Made by a program: the position numbers and the translations under genes. From contig NZ_CANMAA010000001.1 of the NCBI RefSeq assembly GCF_947495735.1, positions 558,001 to 622,000 on the forward strand: a stretch of DNA of 64,000 bases, in the 5' to 3' direction. The stretch is from an uncultured Pseudokineococcus sp. (GTDB taxonomy: Bacteria > Actinomycetota > Actinomycetes > Actinomycetales > Quadrisphaeraceae). Numbering within the stretch: the first letter of the stretch is position 1; each line of letters begins with the position of its first letter. The notes below the pieces were generated by a model. It was not told the DNA's origin. It searched no databases and saw only the letters and a list, made by a program, of their open reading frames with translations. Below are positions 35,703 through 44,044 of this stretch, piece after piece.

Positions 35703-36575
35703 ATGACGACGCGACGGTGGGCCGTGGTGGGCGCGGGCGGGATGCTCGGGCGCGAGGTGGTGGACGTGCTGCGGCAGGCGGGCGAGGACGTCACGGGGCT
35801 GGCGCGGGCGGACCTGGACGCCACCGACGCCGCGGCCTGCCGTGATCGGCTCGCGGGCGCTGACGTGGTGGTCAACGCCGCGGCGTGGACGGCTGTCGAC
35901 GACGCCGAGCAGCACGAGGGCGCGGCCTTCGCGGCCAACGCCCTCGCGCCGGCCAACCTCGGCCGGGCCGCGGCGGCGACCGGTGCGCGCCTCGTGCACG
36001 TCTCGACCGACTACGTCTTCGACGGCCGCGCGAGCGAGCCCTACGCGGAGGACGCCGTGACGGCGCCGCGGTCGGCCTACGGGCGCACGAAGCTGGCCGG
36101 GGAGTGGGCCGCCGCGGCCACCTGCCCCGACCACCTCCTCGTCCGCACGGCGTGGCTGTACGGCGACGGGAAGTGCTTCCCGCGCACCATCGCCCGGCTC
36201 CTGGGCCAGCGGGACACGGTCTCCGTCGTGGACGACCAGCTGGGGCAGCCGACGTGGACGAGGGACGTCGCCGACCTCGTCCTGCGGCTGGTGCGGGCCG
36301 AGGTGCCCACCGGGACCCACCACGCGACGTCCTCGGGACGCGCGAGCTGGCACGACCTGGCCCGTGCCGTGGCGACGTCCCTCGGGACGGACCCCGAGCG
36401 GGTCCGCCCCACGACGTCGGCGGACTTCCCGACGCCGGCCGAGCGGCCGGCGTGGAGCGTCCTCGGCCACGAGGGCCTGCGTGCCGCGGGCGTCGAGCCC
36501 GTCGGCGACTGGGCGGACCGGTGGACGGCGGCCGCTCCGCACGTCCTCGCGGAGACGGGGTCGGCCGGCGCCTGA
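35703..36575 (+). CDS. rmlD: dTDP-4-dehydrorhamnose reductase
   Basis: 290 residues, extended SDR. Motifs: VVGAGGMLGREVVDVL near the start, VVNAAAWTAVDDAE, HVSTDYVFDGRASEPYAEDA, and catalytic Tyr/Lys in SAYGRTKLAGEW. It carries out the last step to dTDP-L-rhamnose. It is divergent from rmlC with 61 bp between. rmlA is 5 kb away and rmlB is not in the window. Confidence 0.95.
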   Translation: MTTRRWAVVGAGGMLGREVVDVLRQAGEDVTGLARADLDATDAAACRDRLAGADVVVNAAAWTAVDDAEQHEGAAFAANALAPANLGRAAAATGARLVHVSTDYVFDGRASEPYAEDAVTAPRSAYGRTKLAGEWAAAATCPDHLLVRTAWLYGDGKCFPRTIARLLGQRDTVSVVDDQLGQPTWTRDVADLVLRLVRAEVPTGTHHATSSGRASWHDLARAVATSLGTDPERVRPTTSADFPTPAERPAWSVLGHEGLRAAGVEPVGDWADRWTAAAPHVLAETGSAGA

Positions 36576-36836
36576 CGGTGGCGCGGCGGGCTGAGCGCCC
36601 GCGGACGACGCGACGGGCGCGGCCCGCTCAGCCCCGAGGCCCGCGTGGTCTCCGTCGCCCGCCTCGACGCCGGCGCGTGAGCCCTCGAGGACGACGACGC
36701 CCCCGCTCGCCGTCGGGCGCTGGCGTCCGGGCGGCACAGGCGGCCTCGACCGGCCCCGGCAGCACGAGCCAGCCCGGAGGGCCACCGCTCACGACGGCCA
36801 CGGCGCAGGACGAGCGGCGTCCTAGAGTCCTCCCTC
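36576..36836 (+). promoter_or_regulatory. rmlD terminator and promoter of the GT-B gene
   Basis: GGGCTGAGCG (36588-36597) pairs with CGCTCAGCCC (36625-36634), a 10-bp stem after rmlD. Further on, TAGAGT at 36823-36828 lies 8 nt before the next GTG, a likely leaderless promoter. The stretch between shows no gene. Confidence 0.55.
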
Positions 36837-38429
36837 GTGAGCGGAGCCGGTCCCGAGGTCGGCCGGGGAGCGCCCCCGGCGGACGACGTCGACGTCCTCC
36901 GCGTCCTCGCCCCGGACGAGGACGCGGCGGTGGTGGCCGAGGAGCTGTCGCTGGTCGCGGAGACCGGCTCGCGCGGCGCCGTGCTGGCGTCGTCGCCGGG
37001 GCTGCCCGAGGAGGTCCTCGCCCTCGTCCGGCGAGGGGTCACGCGGGTCCTGCGTCCTGGGGAGCCGGTCCGAGCCGGTGCGGTCGTGGTCGGGACGCCC
37101 CGACCGGAGCACGACCTCCTGGCCGCGGTGGAGTCCCCCGTGGTCCTGGGCCGGGCGGAGCTCCCGGCGGGCGCCGCGGCCCTCCTCCGGGCTCTGGACG
37201 GGCGGCTGCCCGGGGGGCGCGGGAACGGTCCCGAGGGGCCGGACCCGGTCGGGCCCGGGCCGGTGGCCGCCGGGTCGTCGGGCCGGCGGCGGGTCCTGCT
37301 CGTGAGCTCCAACGGCTCGGGCCTCGGGCACCTCACCCGCCTGGTCGCCATGGGACGCCGCGCGTCGGCGGGCACGGACGTCCACGTCCTGTCGATGTCC
37401 TCGGCCGTCCCCCTGGCCGCCGAGGGCCTCCTCCCGTACGAGTACGTCCCCTCGGCGGGGGACCTCGGCATCTCCGCGCGCCGGTGGAACGTGCTGCTGC
37501 ACCGCCGCCTCGGCGAGGCCGTGCGCAGGTTCCGTCCCGACGTCCTCGTGTTCGACGGCACCTACCCCTACCGCGCCGTGGCCGAGCTGGGGGACCGGTT
37601 CCCCGGCGTCCGCCTCGTCTGGTCCCGCCGGCCGATGTGGAAGCCCCGCATGGGCGCCGTCCAGCTCGGGCTCGTGCCGCGGTTCGACCTCGTGCTCGAA
37701 CCGGGGGAGCTGGCGGCCGACCTCGACCGGGGCCTCACCGTCGGTCGAGGTGACGCGCTGCCGGTCCGCCCCATCACGCTGCTCGACCAGCACGAGCTCG
37801 TCGGCGCCGCGCAGGCCCGGACCGCCCTGGGCCTGGAGCAGGACGTGCCGACCGCCCTCGTGACGCTGGGAGCGGGCGCCTGGCACGACGTCGACTCCCA
37901 GCTCGGGGCCGTCGTGGCGGGGCTGCGGCGCGTGACCCCGGACGCCCAGATCTGCCTCGTGCGCCCGTCGATCGCCCGGTCCGGGGCCGACCCGGGCCAC
38001 GGGGTCCGCACGGTGAGCGCCTACCCGCTGAGCCGGTACCTGCGCGCGTTCGACGTCGTGGTCACCGCCGCCGGGTACAACACCTTCCACGAGGCCGTGG
38101 CCTTCGGGCGCGCCAGCGGCTTCGTCGGGGTGACGGCCCAGCTCGACGACCAGCCGCAGCGCGCGCGGTGGGCGCAGCGGGAGGGCGTGGGGGTGGACCT
38201 GGACCCGCTCGACCCCTCCTCCGTCGCGCGGGTGGCGGAGCTCCTCGTCGACGAGCGCGCCCGCGAGCGCTGCACCGCCCGCTGCGCGCAGGTGTGGCCC
38301 GGCAACGGCGCCGCGGAGGCCATGGCGGCCGTCGAGGCCGTGGCGGACGGGGCGAGCGGTCGTGAGCTGCTCGGGCGCGCCGGCGCCTCCGAGGGGCGCG
38401 GCGGCCGCGAGCGGGAGGCGTCGCGGTGA
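36837..38429 (+). CDS. MurG-like GT-B (family 28-type) glycosyltransferase
   Basis: 530 residues. The first 150 residues form an extra Ala/Val/Glu-rich alpha/beta region (DDVDVLRVLAPDEDAAVVAEELSLV, GVTRVLRPGEPVRAGAVVVG) of unknown role. The GT-B core begins at RRVLLVSSNGSGLGHLTRLVAMGRRA near 155, with LVTLGAGAW near 343, and ends with the donor-site segment DVVVTAAGYNTFHEAVAFGR near 405, typical of MurG/UGT-like proteins. Substrate is unknown; rhamnosyl or HexNAc transfer in the wall polymer is a guess from location. Its stop overlaps the next GTG. Confidence 0.78.
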   Translation: MSGAGPEVGRGAPPADDVDVLRVLAPDEDAAVVAEELSLVAETGSRGAVLASSPGLPEEVLALVRRGVTRVLRPGEPVRAGAVVVGTPRPEHDLLAAVESPVVLGRAELPAGAAALLRALDGRLPGGRGNGPEGPDPVGPGPVAAGSSGRRRVLLVSSNGSGLGHLTRLVAMGRRASAGTDVHVLSMSSAVPLAAEGLLPYEYVPSAGDLGISARRWNVLLHRRLGEAVRRFRPDVLVFDGTYPYRAVAELGDRFPGVRLVWSRRPMWKPRMGAVQLGLVPRFDLVLEPGELAADLDRGLTVGRGDALPVRPITLLDQHELVGAAQARTALGLEQDVPTALVTLGAGAWHDVDSQLGAVVAGLRRVTPDAQICLVRPSIARSGADPGHGVRTVSAYPLSRYLRAFDVVVTAAGYNTFHEAVAFGRASGFVGVTAQLDDQPQRARWAQREGVGVDLDPLDPSSVARVAELLVDERARERCTARCAQVWPGNGAAEAMAAVEAVADGASGRELLGRAGASEGRGGREREASR

Positions 38430-38920
38430 TCCGCCGGCAGCCGCCCGCGCTCGTGCGCCGCGCCGCCGGGCCCGTCCTGTACCGCCTGGCGCGCCTGGCC
38501 GGGGGGCCGCCCCCGGGGCTCCGGCGCGGGCGGGACTTCGCGCCCGCGGACCTCCCCACGGTCGTGGTCGTGGTGGCCGGGGCGGACGAGGGCTCCTGCG
38601 CCGAGGTGCTCGACGCCGTGTCCCGGGCGCAGTGGGCGTCCGACGCCTTCACCCCCGTCTTCGTCGTCGACGCCCCGGTGCTCTCCCCGTTCCGGCGCGC
38701 GGGCTACGTCGTCGAGCTGGCGGGGCCGGGGGGGCTGGGCGCGGCGGTCGCCGAGGCGCGTCGCAGCTACGCCGCCGACCTCGTGGTCGTCGCGGGCGGG
38801 AGGGGCCCCGAGGCCGCGGACGCCCTGACCGGCCTCCTGCTGGCCCAGCGACCCCCGATCGAGGGACCGGTGGGGCGCTCGCGCCGGTTCCTGCGCGCGG
38901 CGGAGGCGCGACTCCGCTAG
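38426..38920 (+). CDS. Unrecognised 164-residue protein coupled to the GT-B gene
   Basis: The start overlaps the upstream stop (GTGA). The protein is basic at the N-terminus (IRRQPPALVRRAAGPVLYRLARLA) and then alternates strands and helices: LPTVVVVVAGADEGSCAEVLDAVSR, TPVFVVDAPVLSPFRRAGYVVEL, YAADLVVVAGGRGPEAADALTGLLL. This resembles half of a nucleotide-binding or glycosyltransferase-A fold without a DXD. It may be an accessory or degenerate glycosyltransferase; no family was recognised. Confidence 0.6.
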   Translation: MIRRQPPALVRRAAGPVLYRLARLAGGPPPGLRRGRDFAPADLPTVVVVVAGADEGSCAEVLDAVSRAQWASDAFTPVFVVDAPVLSPFRRAGYVVELAGPGGLGAAVAEARRSYAADLVVVAGGRGPEAADALTGLLLAQRPPIEGPVGRSRRFLRAAEARLR

Positions 38921-39033
38921 GGCGCCGCTCCCATATGGGTGAGATGCGAGGTTCACCTGCGGAGACGGCCCACGATGGTGGAGCCTGGCGCGGCAGCTCG
39001 TCCGGGTTGCGCCACGCCCCCGAAGGGACACCC

Positions 39034-39837
39034 ATGCACCGCACCGCACCTCGTGTCGTCGTCGCCGCCACCGCAGCGGCCGTGGCGGCCGTCGTCACAG
39101 CGGGACCGGCCCTGGCCGCCCCTGGTGACCTCGACGTCTACCTCGCCGACCCCCAGGACCGCGGCCGCTCGGTCTCCGAGCTGGACGTCGGCAACGTCTA
39201 CGAGGGTGACGTCCCCCTGGTGTGCGACGCGATCGACGCCCCGGACGGCGCCGTGACGTTCATCTTCTCCGGCGGCTTCTGGTACGCGCCGTCGGCCGAC
39301 GGCGAGGTCTCCTTCGGTCGACCGGGCGACGTCCCGCTCTGCGGCGCCTGGGGCTTCGCCGAGGACGGCGCCCCGGCCCAGGACACGTTCGCCGTGCGCC
39401 GGGGGAACCGGTACCTGCTGTCGGCGGAGCCGGCGGTCTTCACCGGCGGTCGGGCCGCCCAGAGCTTCGTCTTCGGCCAGCCGAGCGACCAGGCGCTGGT
39501 CGGGGACTGGGACGGCGACGGGATCGACACGATCGCCGTGCGCCGGGGCAACACGACCTACTACGCCAACGACAACGTCGACGGCGGTGGCGGCGTCCGG
39601 GCCTCGTCCTTCGGCCGCGCGACCGACATCGCCGTGGCGGGTGACTTCGACGGGGACGGCCGCGACACGATCGCCGTGCGCCGCGGGAGCACCTTCTTCG
39701 TGAGCGCGGGCGAGCCCGGCGGGCGCCTGACCAACCCGCTGGCCTTCCAGTACGGGCGCTCGACGGACGTCCCCGTCGCCGGGTCGGTCCTCCGGGACGA
39801 GGGCGACTTCCTCGGCGTCGTCCGGATCGAGGGCTGA
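39034..39837 (+). CDS. Secreted FG-GAP/VCBS-like repeat protein 3 (second tandem pair)
   Basis: 267 residues. The signal peptide VVVAATAAAVAAVVTAGPALAAPG is followed by a region with two cysteines (DVPLVCDAID and DVPLCGAWGF) that could form a disulfide, then DWDGDG-type loops: LVGDWDGDGIDTIAVRRGNTTYY and VAGDFDGDGRDTIAVRRGSTFFV. Each repeat ends in the strand pattern FGRxxDxxVAGDxD. An AAGGGA ribosome-binding site precedes the ATG. Its paralogue begins 1,085 bp later. It is a probable extracellular carbohydrate- or wall-binding propeller. Confidence 0.77.
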   Translation: MHRTAPRVVVAATAAAVAAVVTAGPALAAPGDLDVYLADPQDRGRSVSELDVGNVYEGDVPLVCDAIDAPDGAVTFIFSGGFWYAPSADGEVSFGRPGDVPLCGAWGFAEDGAPAQDTFAVRRGNRYLLSAEPAVFTGGRAAQSFVFGQPSDQALVGDWDGDGIDTIAVRRGNTTYYANDNVDGGGGVRASSFGRATDIAVAGDFDGDGRDTIAVRRGSTFFVSAGEPGGRLTNPLAFQYGRSTDVPVAGSVLRDEGDFLGVVRIEG

Positions 39838-39859
39838 GGCGCCTCGAGCGCTGAGGTGA

Positions 39860-39889
39860 GGGGCGGGCCGGCGCGAGCCGGCCCGCCCC
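39860..39889 (+). terminator. 13-bp-stem hairpin after repeat protein 3
   Basis: GGGGCGGGCCGGC (39860-39872) and its complement (39877-39889) with a GCGA loop begin 23 nt after the stop. A related hairpin follows the next paralogue, so the terminator was duplicated with the gene. Confidence 0.8.
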
Positions 39890-40118
39890 GCACCTGCCGG
39901 GTGCTGACGCCCGCGGACGACGCCGGAGACGCCCCGCGGACCCCACCCCGGCGAGACCACCGGAGAGCTCCGGGGCCGGCGCGCGGCGCAGGCCCGGACC
40001 ACGAGGACGACCCACGTCTCCTCGGCGGGGTGCGAGTTCGCCGGTGAGCACCGACCGAGGTCGTGCATGCTGGCGCAGCGGCCCGTCCGGGCTGCGGCGA
40101 ACCCAGGAAGGGACACCC

Positions 40119-40922
40119 ATGCACCGCACCGCACCCCGCGTCGTCGTCGCGGCCACCACGGCGGCCGTGGCGGCCGTCGTCTCCGCGGGACCGGCCCTCG
40201 CCGCCCCCGGTTCCTACGACGTCTACCTGGCAGATCCCCAGGACCGCAGCCGGTCCGTCTTCGAGAACGACGTCGGCACCATCGACGATGACGCGGTGCC
40301 GCTCTTGTGCGACATCAGCGACCTGGACGACGGTGCGATCGTCTACGGCTTCTCGGAAGGCCGCTGGTTCGTCGCGTCCACCGACGGGGAGGTGTCCTTC
40401 GGCCGCGCGGGCGACGAGCCGCTCTGCGGCAGCTGGGGTCTCGCCGAGGACGGCGCCCCGGCCCAGGACACGTTCGCCGTGCGCCGGGGGAACCGGTTCT
40501 TCCTGTCCGCGGAGCCGTTCGCCGACACCCGGGGCCGCGCGGCCACGTCCTTCGCCTTCGGCCGGGCGAGCGACCAGGCGCTGGTCGGCGACTGGGACGG
40601 GGACGGGGTCGACACGATCGCCCTGCGCCGGGGGAACGAGATCCACTTCGCCTCCGACAACGTCGACGGCGGAGGTGGGGTCAGCGTCTCGAGCTTCGGT
40701 CGGGCGTCGGACGTCGCCGTGGCGGGTGACTTCACCGAGGCGGGCCGCGACACCGTCGCCGTGCGCCGGAGCAGCACCTTCTTCGTCAGTGCCGGCGAGC
40801 CGGGTGGGCGCCTGAGCAGCTCGCTCACCTTCCAGTACGGGCGCTCGACCGACATCCCCGTCGCCGGGGGCCCCTTCCGGGACGAGGGCGACTTCCTCGG
40901 CGTGGTCCGGGTCGAGAGATGA
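40119..40922 (+). CDS. Secreted FG-GAP/VCBS-like repeat protein 4 (second tandem pair)
   Basis: 267 residues, the same length as its neighbour. The signal peptide (VVVAATTAAVAAVVSAGPALAAPG) is nearly identical, the two cysteines are kept (VPLLCDISD, EPLCGSWGL), and the DWDGDG loop is present at LVGDWDGDGVDTIALRRGN. The next loop is altered to AGDFTEAGRDTVAVRRSSTFFV, so one Ca-type loop is lost. The preceding 280 bp carries a promoter-leader segment similar to that before protein 3. It converges with rmlA. Confidence 0.77.
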   Translation: MHRTAPRVVVAATTAAVAAVVSAGPALAAPGSYDVYLADPQDRSRSVFENDVGTIDDDAVPLLCDISDLDDGAIVYGFSEGRWFVASTDGEVSFGRAGDEPLCGSWGLAEDGAPAQDTFAVRRGNRFFLSAEPFADTRGRAATSFAFGRASDQALVGDWDGDGVDTIALRRGNEIHFASDNVDGGGGVSVSSFGRASDVAVAGDFTEAGRDTVAVRRSSTFFVSAGEPGGRLSSSLTFQYGRSTDIPVAGGPFRDEGDFLGVVRVER

Positions 40923-40927
40923 GGTGC

Positions 40928-40960
40928 AGGGGCGGGGCCGGCAGGAGCCGGCCCGCCCCT
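40928..40960. terminator. Bidirectional hairpin between repeat protein 4 and rmlA
   Basis: AGGGGCGGGGCCGGC (40928-40942) pairs with 40947-40960 with one bulged G and an AGGA loop. It fills the gap between two converging stop codons. Confidence 0.75.
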
Positions 40961-41826
40961 CACCGTCCGGCGACGACGCCCAGCAGGTACTCGCCGTACC
41001 CGCTCTTGCGCAGGGGCTCGGCGAGCGCCGTCAGCTGGGCGTCGTCGATCCACCCCTCGCGCCAGGCGATCTCCTCGATGCAGCCGATCTTGTAGCCCTG
41101 CCGGGCCTCGACCACCTGGACGAACTCCGAGGCCGACATCATGTCGGCCACCGTGCCCGTGTCGAGCCAGGCCGTCCCGCGCTCGAGCACCGACACCGTG
41201 AGGTCCCCGCGCTGCAGGTAGGCGTCGTTGACGGCGGTGATCTCGAGCTCGCCGCGGGCGCTGGGGCGGATGCCGCGGGCGATGTCGACGACGTCGGCGT
41301 CGTAGAAGTAGAGGCCGGGGACGGCGAAGGAGCTCTTGGGCTCCGAGGGCTTCTCCTCCAGGGACAGCACACGTCCGTCGTCGGCGAACTCGACGACGCC
41401 GTAGGCCCGCGGGTTGCTCACGTGGTAGGCGAAGACGTGCCCGCCGCGGACGTCCGTGAGCCGCTTGAGGGCGGTGCCCAGGCCGGTGCCGTAGAAGATG
41501 TTGTCGCCGAGGACGAGGGCGACGGGCTGGTCGCCGATGAAGTCCGCCCCGATGAGGAACGCCTGGGCCAGGCCCTCGGGCTTCGGCTGCACGGCGTAGG
41601 AGATCTCCATGCCGAGCTCGGAGCCGTCGCCGAGGAGCCGGCGGAAGGCGTCGGAGTCCTCCGGTGTGGTGATGACCAGCACCTCGCGGATCCCCGCCAT
41701 CATCAGCGTGGACAGCGGGTAGTAGATCATCGGCTTGTCGAACACGGGCATCAGCTGCTTGCTGATCGCACGGGTGATGGGCCACAGGCGCGTGCCGGTG
41801 CCACCGGCCAGGATGATCCCTCGCAT
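40960..41826 (-). CDS. rmlA: Glucose-1-phosphate thymidylyltransferase
   Basis: 288 residues. The nucleotidyltransferase signature [20 protein letters not shown] and [17 protein letters not shown] open the protein; [31 protein letters not shown] and [10 protein letters not shown] follow, with [11 protein letters not shown] at the end. It makes dTDP-glucose, the first step to dTDP-rhamnose. I chose the ATG at 41826; TAGCGT lies 8 nt upstream. It is divergent from a GT2 gene with overlapping -10 boxes. Confidence 0.96.
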   Translation of the reverse strand: MRGIILAGGTGTRLWPITRAISKQLMPVFDKPMIYYPLSTLMMAGIREVLVITTPEDSDAFRRLLGDGSELGMEISYAVQPKPEGLAQAFLIGADFIGDQPVALVLGDNIFYGTGLGTALKRLTDVRGGHVFAYHVSNPRAYGVVEFADDGRVLSLEEKPSEPKSSFAVPGLYFYDADVVDIARGIRPSARGELEITAVNDAYLQRGDLTVSVLERGTAWLDTGTVADMMSASEFVQVVEARQGYKIGCIEEIAWREGWIDDAQLTALAEPLRKSGYGEYLLGVVAGR

Positions 41827-41835
41827 GGGCTCGGA

Positions 41836-41844
41836 CGCTACCGT
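41836..41844. promoter_or_regulatory. Overlapping divergent -10 boxes of rmlA and the GT2 gene
   Basis: On the minus strand TAGCGT (41841-41836) precedes the rmlA ATG by 8-9 nt. On the plus strand TACCGT (41839-41844) precedes the GT2 ATG by 10 nt. The hexamers share three base pairs, so only one polymerase can melt this site at a time. Confidence 0.5.
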
Positions 41845-41854
41845 GAGCGCCGCC

Positions 41855-42901
41855 ATGGACCCCGCTGACACCGCCGAGCACCGCACCCGTCCTCGGGCCG
41901 CTGCGGCCCCCGCCGTCTCCGTCGTGATGACGGTGCTGGACGAGGCGCGCCACCTCGAGGAGAGCGTCGGCAGGGCGCTGGCCCAGGACTACGACGGCGA
42001 CCTCGAGGTCGTGGTCGCCGTCGGCCGCAGCTCCGACGGCACCCGCGAGGTCGCCGACCGCCTGGCCGCGGTCGGGGGAGGACGCGTCGTCGTCGTCGAG
42101 AACCCCGACCCCCGCGGCGCCACGCCGGCGGGGCTGAACGCCGCGGTCGCGCGCGCCCGCCACGACGTGCTCGTGCGCGTGGACGGCCACTCGATGCTCC
42201 CCCCGGGGTACGTGGCCTCCGCGGTCGAGTCGCTCCTCGCGACGGGCGCGGACAACGTCGGGGGGGTGATGGCGGCCGAGGGCAGCACGTGGTTCGAGGC
42301 CGTCGTCGCGCGCGCCATGACGACCAAGCTCGGCGTGGGCAGCGCGCCCTTCCACACCGGCGGGTCCGCCGGGCCGGCGGAGTCGGTCTACCTCGGCGTC
42401 TTCCGCCGGAGCGCGCTGGAGCGGGTGGGCGGCTACGACGAGCACTACCTGCGCGCGCAGGACTGGGAGCTCAACCACCGGCTGCGCAGCACCGGCGGGC
42501 TCGTGTGGTTCGACCCGCGGCTGCGCGTGTCCTACCGGCCCCGCTCGACGCCGCAGGCGCTGGCGCGGCAGTACTTCCACTACGGGCGCTGGCGCCGGGC
42601 CATCGTGCGGCGGGACGCGACCACCGTCTCGCCGCGGTACCTGGCGCCGCCGGTCGCCGTCCTCGGGGCGCTGGCCGGTGCGGTCGTGGGCGTGCGCTGG
42701 CGGCCCGCCCTGCTGCTCCCCGGCGGCTACGCGGCGCTGCTCGTGGGCGGCGGCGCGCTCCTCGGCGGCGGCCTCGGGGTGCGCGGGCGGCTCGCGCTCG
42801 CCGGGGTGTACGGCCTCATGCACGTGTCCTGGGGGACGGGCTTCCTCACGAGCCCGCGGCGGCTCGCGCGCGCCCCCGAGCCGGGGACCCGCACCGGCTG
42901 A
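41855..42901 (+). CDS. GT2 family glycosyltransferase with C-terminal membrane helices
   Basis: 348 residues. GT-A core: [59 protein letters not shown] (DXD-like VDGH), GGVMAAEG, and an acceptor region [16 protein letters not shown] (ED/QDWE-type). After 245 there are three hydrophobic segments ([49 protein letters not shown]). The arrangement is that of succinoglycan ExoA-type membrane glycosyltransferases. Acceptor unknown. The ATG at 41855 was preferred over GTG 41843, which lies within the -10 box. Confidence 0.85.
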   Translation: MDPADTAEHRTRPRAAAAPAVSVVMTVLDEARHLEESVGRALAQDYDGDLEVVVAVGRSSDGTREVADRLAAVGGGRVVVVENPDPRGATPAGLNAAVARARHDVLVRVDGHSMLPPGYVASAVESLLATGADNVGGVMAAEGSTWFEAVVARAMTTKLGVGSAPFHTGGSAGPAESVYLGVFRRSALERVGGYDEHYLRAQDWELNHRLRSTGGLVWFDPRLRVSYRPRSTPQALARQYFHYGRWRRAIVRRDATTVSPRYLAPPVAVLGALAGAVVGVRWRPALLLPGGYAALLVGGGALLGGGLGVRGRLALAGVYGLMHVSWGTGFLTSPRRLARAPEPGTRTG

Positions 42902-42937
42902 GGCCGCCGCCCGGCGGACCCGCCGCCGCGCCCCGTC

Positions 42938-44044
42938 CTACCTGGCGTCGGCCCAGCGCCGGAGCTGGTCGACGAAGCGCGCGCCGTCCAGGCGCCAGTC
43001 GAGCTCGGCGAGGGCGTGCGCGCGCCCGGCCTGCGCCAGGGCGCTGCGCCGCACCGCGTCCCGCCGCAGGTCGCGCACCACCGCGGCCGCCGCGGCCGGG
43101 TCCTCGAAGGGGACGACGACGCCGCAGCCGGCGCGCTCGACGAGCTCCACGGCGGCGCGCGTCGGCGTCGTCACCACGGGCAGGCCGTGCGCCATGTACT
43201 CCATGACCTTCGTCGGTCGCGAGTGCGCGTAGTTGGGCTCGTCGTGGAGCAGCGACAGGCCCGCGAGCGCCCCGGGCAGCCCGGCCAGCGCCTCGTCGTT
43301 GGGGACGAAGCCCCGCCACCGGACGTGCCCGGCGTCGTGGGCCCGCTGCAGGTGCTCGCGCACGTCGCCGTCCGCCGGGCCCACGACCTCGACCTCGACC
43401 TCGCCCGCGAGCAGGCGCCCGAGCTCCACCAGGTCGAGCCCTCCCCGGGCCCCGGTGACGCGGCCCAGGTAGACCACCCGGTCCGCCCCCGGCGCGGGGA
43501 GGTCCTCGTGCGGCACGAGCACGCTGTTGGGCACCACCGGGTGCTCGCGCCCGAAGCGCTCCCGGTAGCCGGTCTCGGCGAGCGTCAGCCGCACGCCGCG
43601 CTCGGCCAGGCGCTCGGCGCCGCGGACGACCGCCGGCAGCAGCCGGCGCAGCGGCGCCGGCAGCCAGGCCTTCATCGACAGGGCGGCGGCCGTGTCCTCG
43701 TGCACGTCCCAGACGACGACCGTGCCCCGCGGCCGCGGGAGGACCGCGAGGAGGAGCTCGGGGTCGTGCAGGAGCACGACGTCGTGGTGCGGCCCCCGCT
43801 CGCGCAGGACGCGGCGGGCGGCCAGGGCGGCACGGGCGCGCCGACGCCCGACGGCCCGCGGCAGGTCCACGGGCTCGACCCCGGGTGGCGGGGTGCGCCC
43901 GTACGCGGTGAAGGGGGCTGCGTAGGTGACCTCGCAGCCGCCCTCGAGCAGGGACACCAGCTGGCGGTGCCGGACCCGCGCGTCCTCCGGGTCGTGCACC
44001 ACCGTGACGACGAGGACCCGCAGCGCCCGGGCGGCGGTCGTCAC
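42938..44044 (-). CDS. GT4-type glycosyltransferase
   Basis: 368 residues, GT-B fold. N-terminal domain: LRVLVVTVVHDPEDARVRHRQLVSLLEGG, and DVVLLHDPELLLAVL. C-terminal domain: RVVYLGRVTGARGGLDLV near 205, VRWRGFVPNDEALAGLPGALAGLSLLHDEPNYAHSRPTKVMEYMAHGLPVVTT near 265, which includes the donor-binding E-x7-E-like region. The GTG at 44044 overlaps the ABC ATPase stop. It is the last gene of a minus-strand operon of dehydrogenase, permease, ATPase and this transferase. Confidence 0.85.
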   Translation of the reverse strand: MTTAARALRVLVVTVVHDPEDARVRHRQLVSLLEGGCEVTYAAPFTAYGRTPPPGVEPVDLPRAVGRRRARAALAARRVLRERGPHHDVVLLHDPELLLAVLPRPRGTVVVWDVHEDTAAALSMKAWLPAPLRRLLPAVVRGAERLAERGVRLTLAETGYRERFGREHPVVPNSVLVPHEDLPAPGADRVVYLGRVTGARGGLDLVELGRLLAGEVEVEVVGPADGDVREHLQRAHDAGHVRWRGFVPNDEALAGLPGALAGLSLLHDEPNYAHSRPTKVMEYMAHGLPVVTTPTRAAVELVERAGCGVVVPFEDPAAAAAVVRDLRRDAVRRSALAQAGRAHALAELDWRLDGARFVDQLRRWADAR

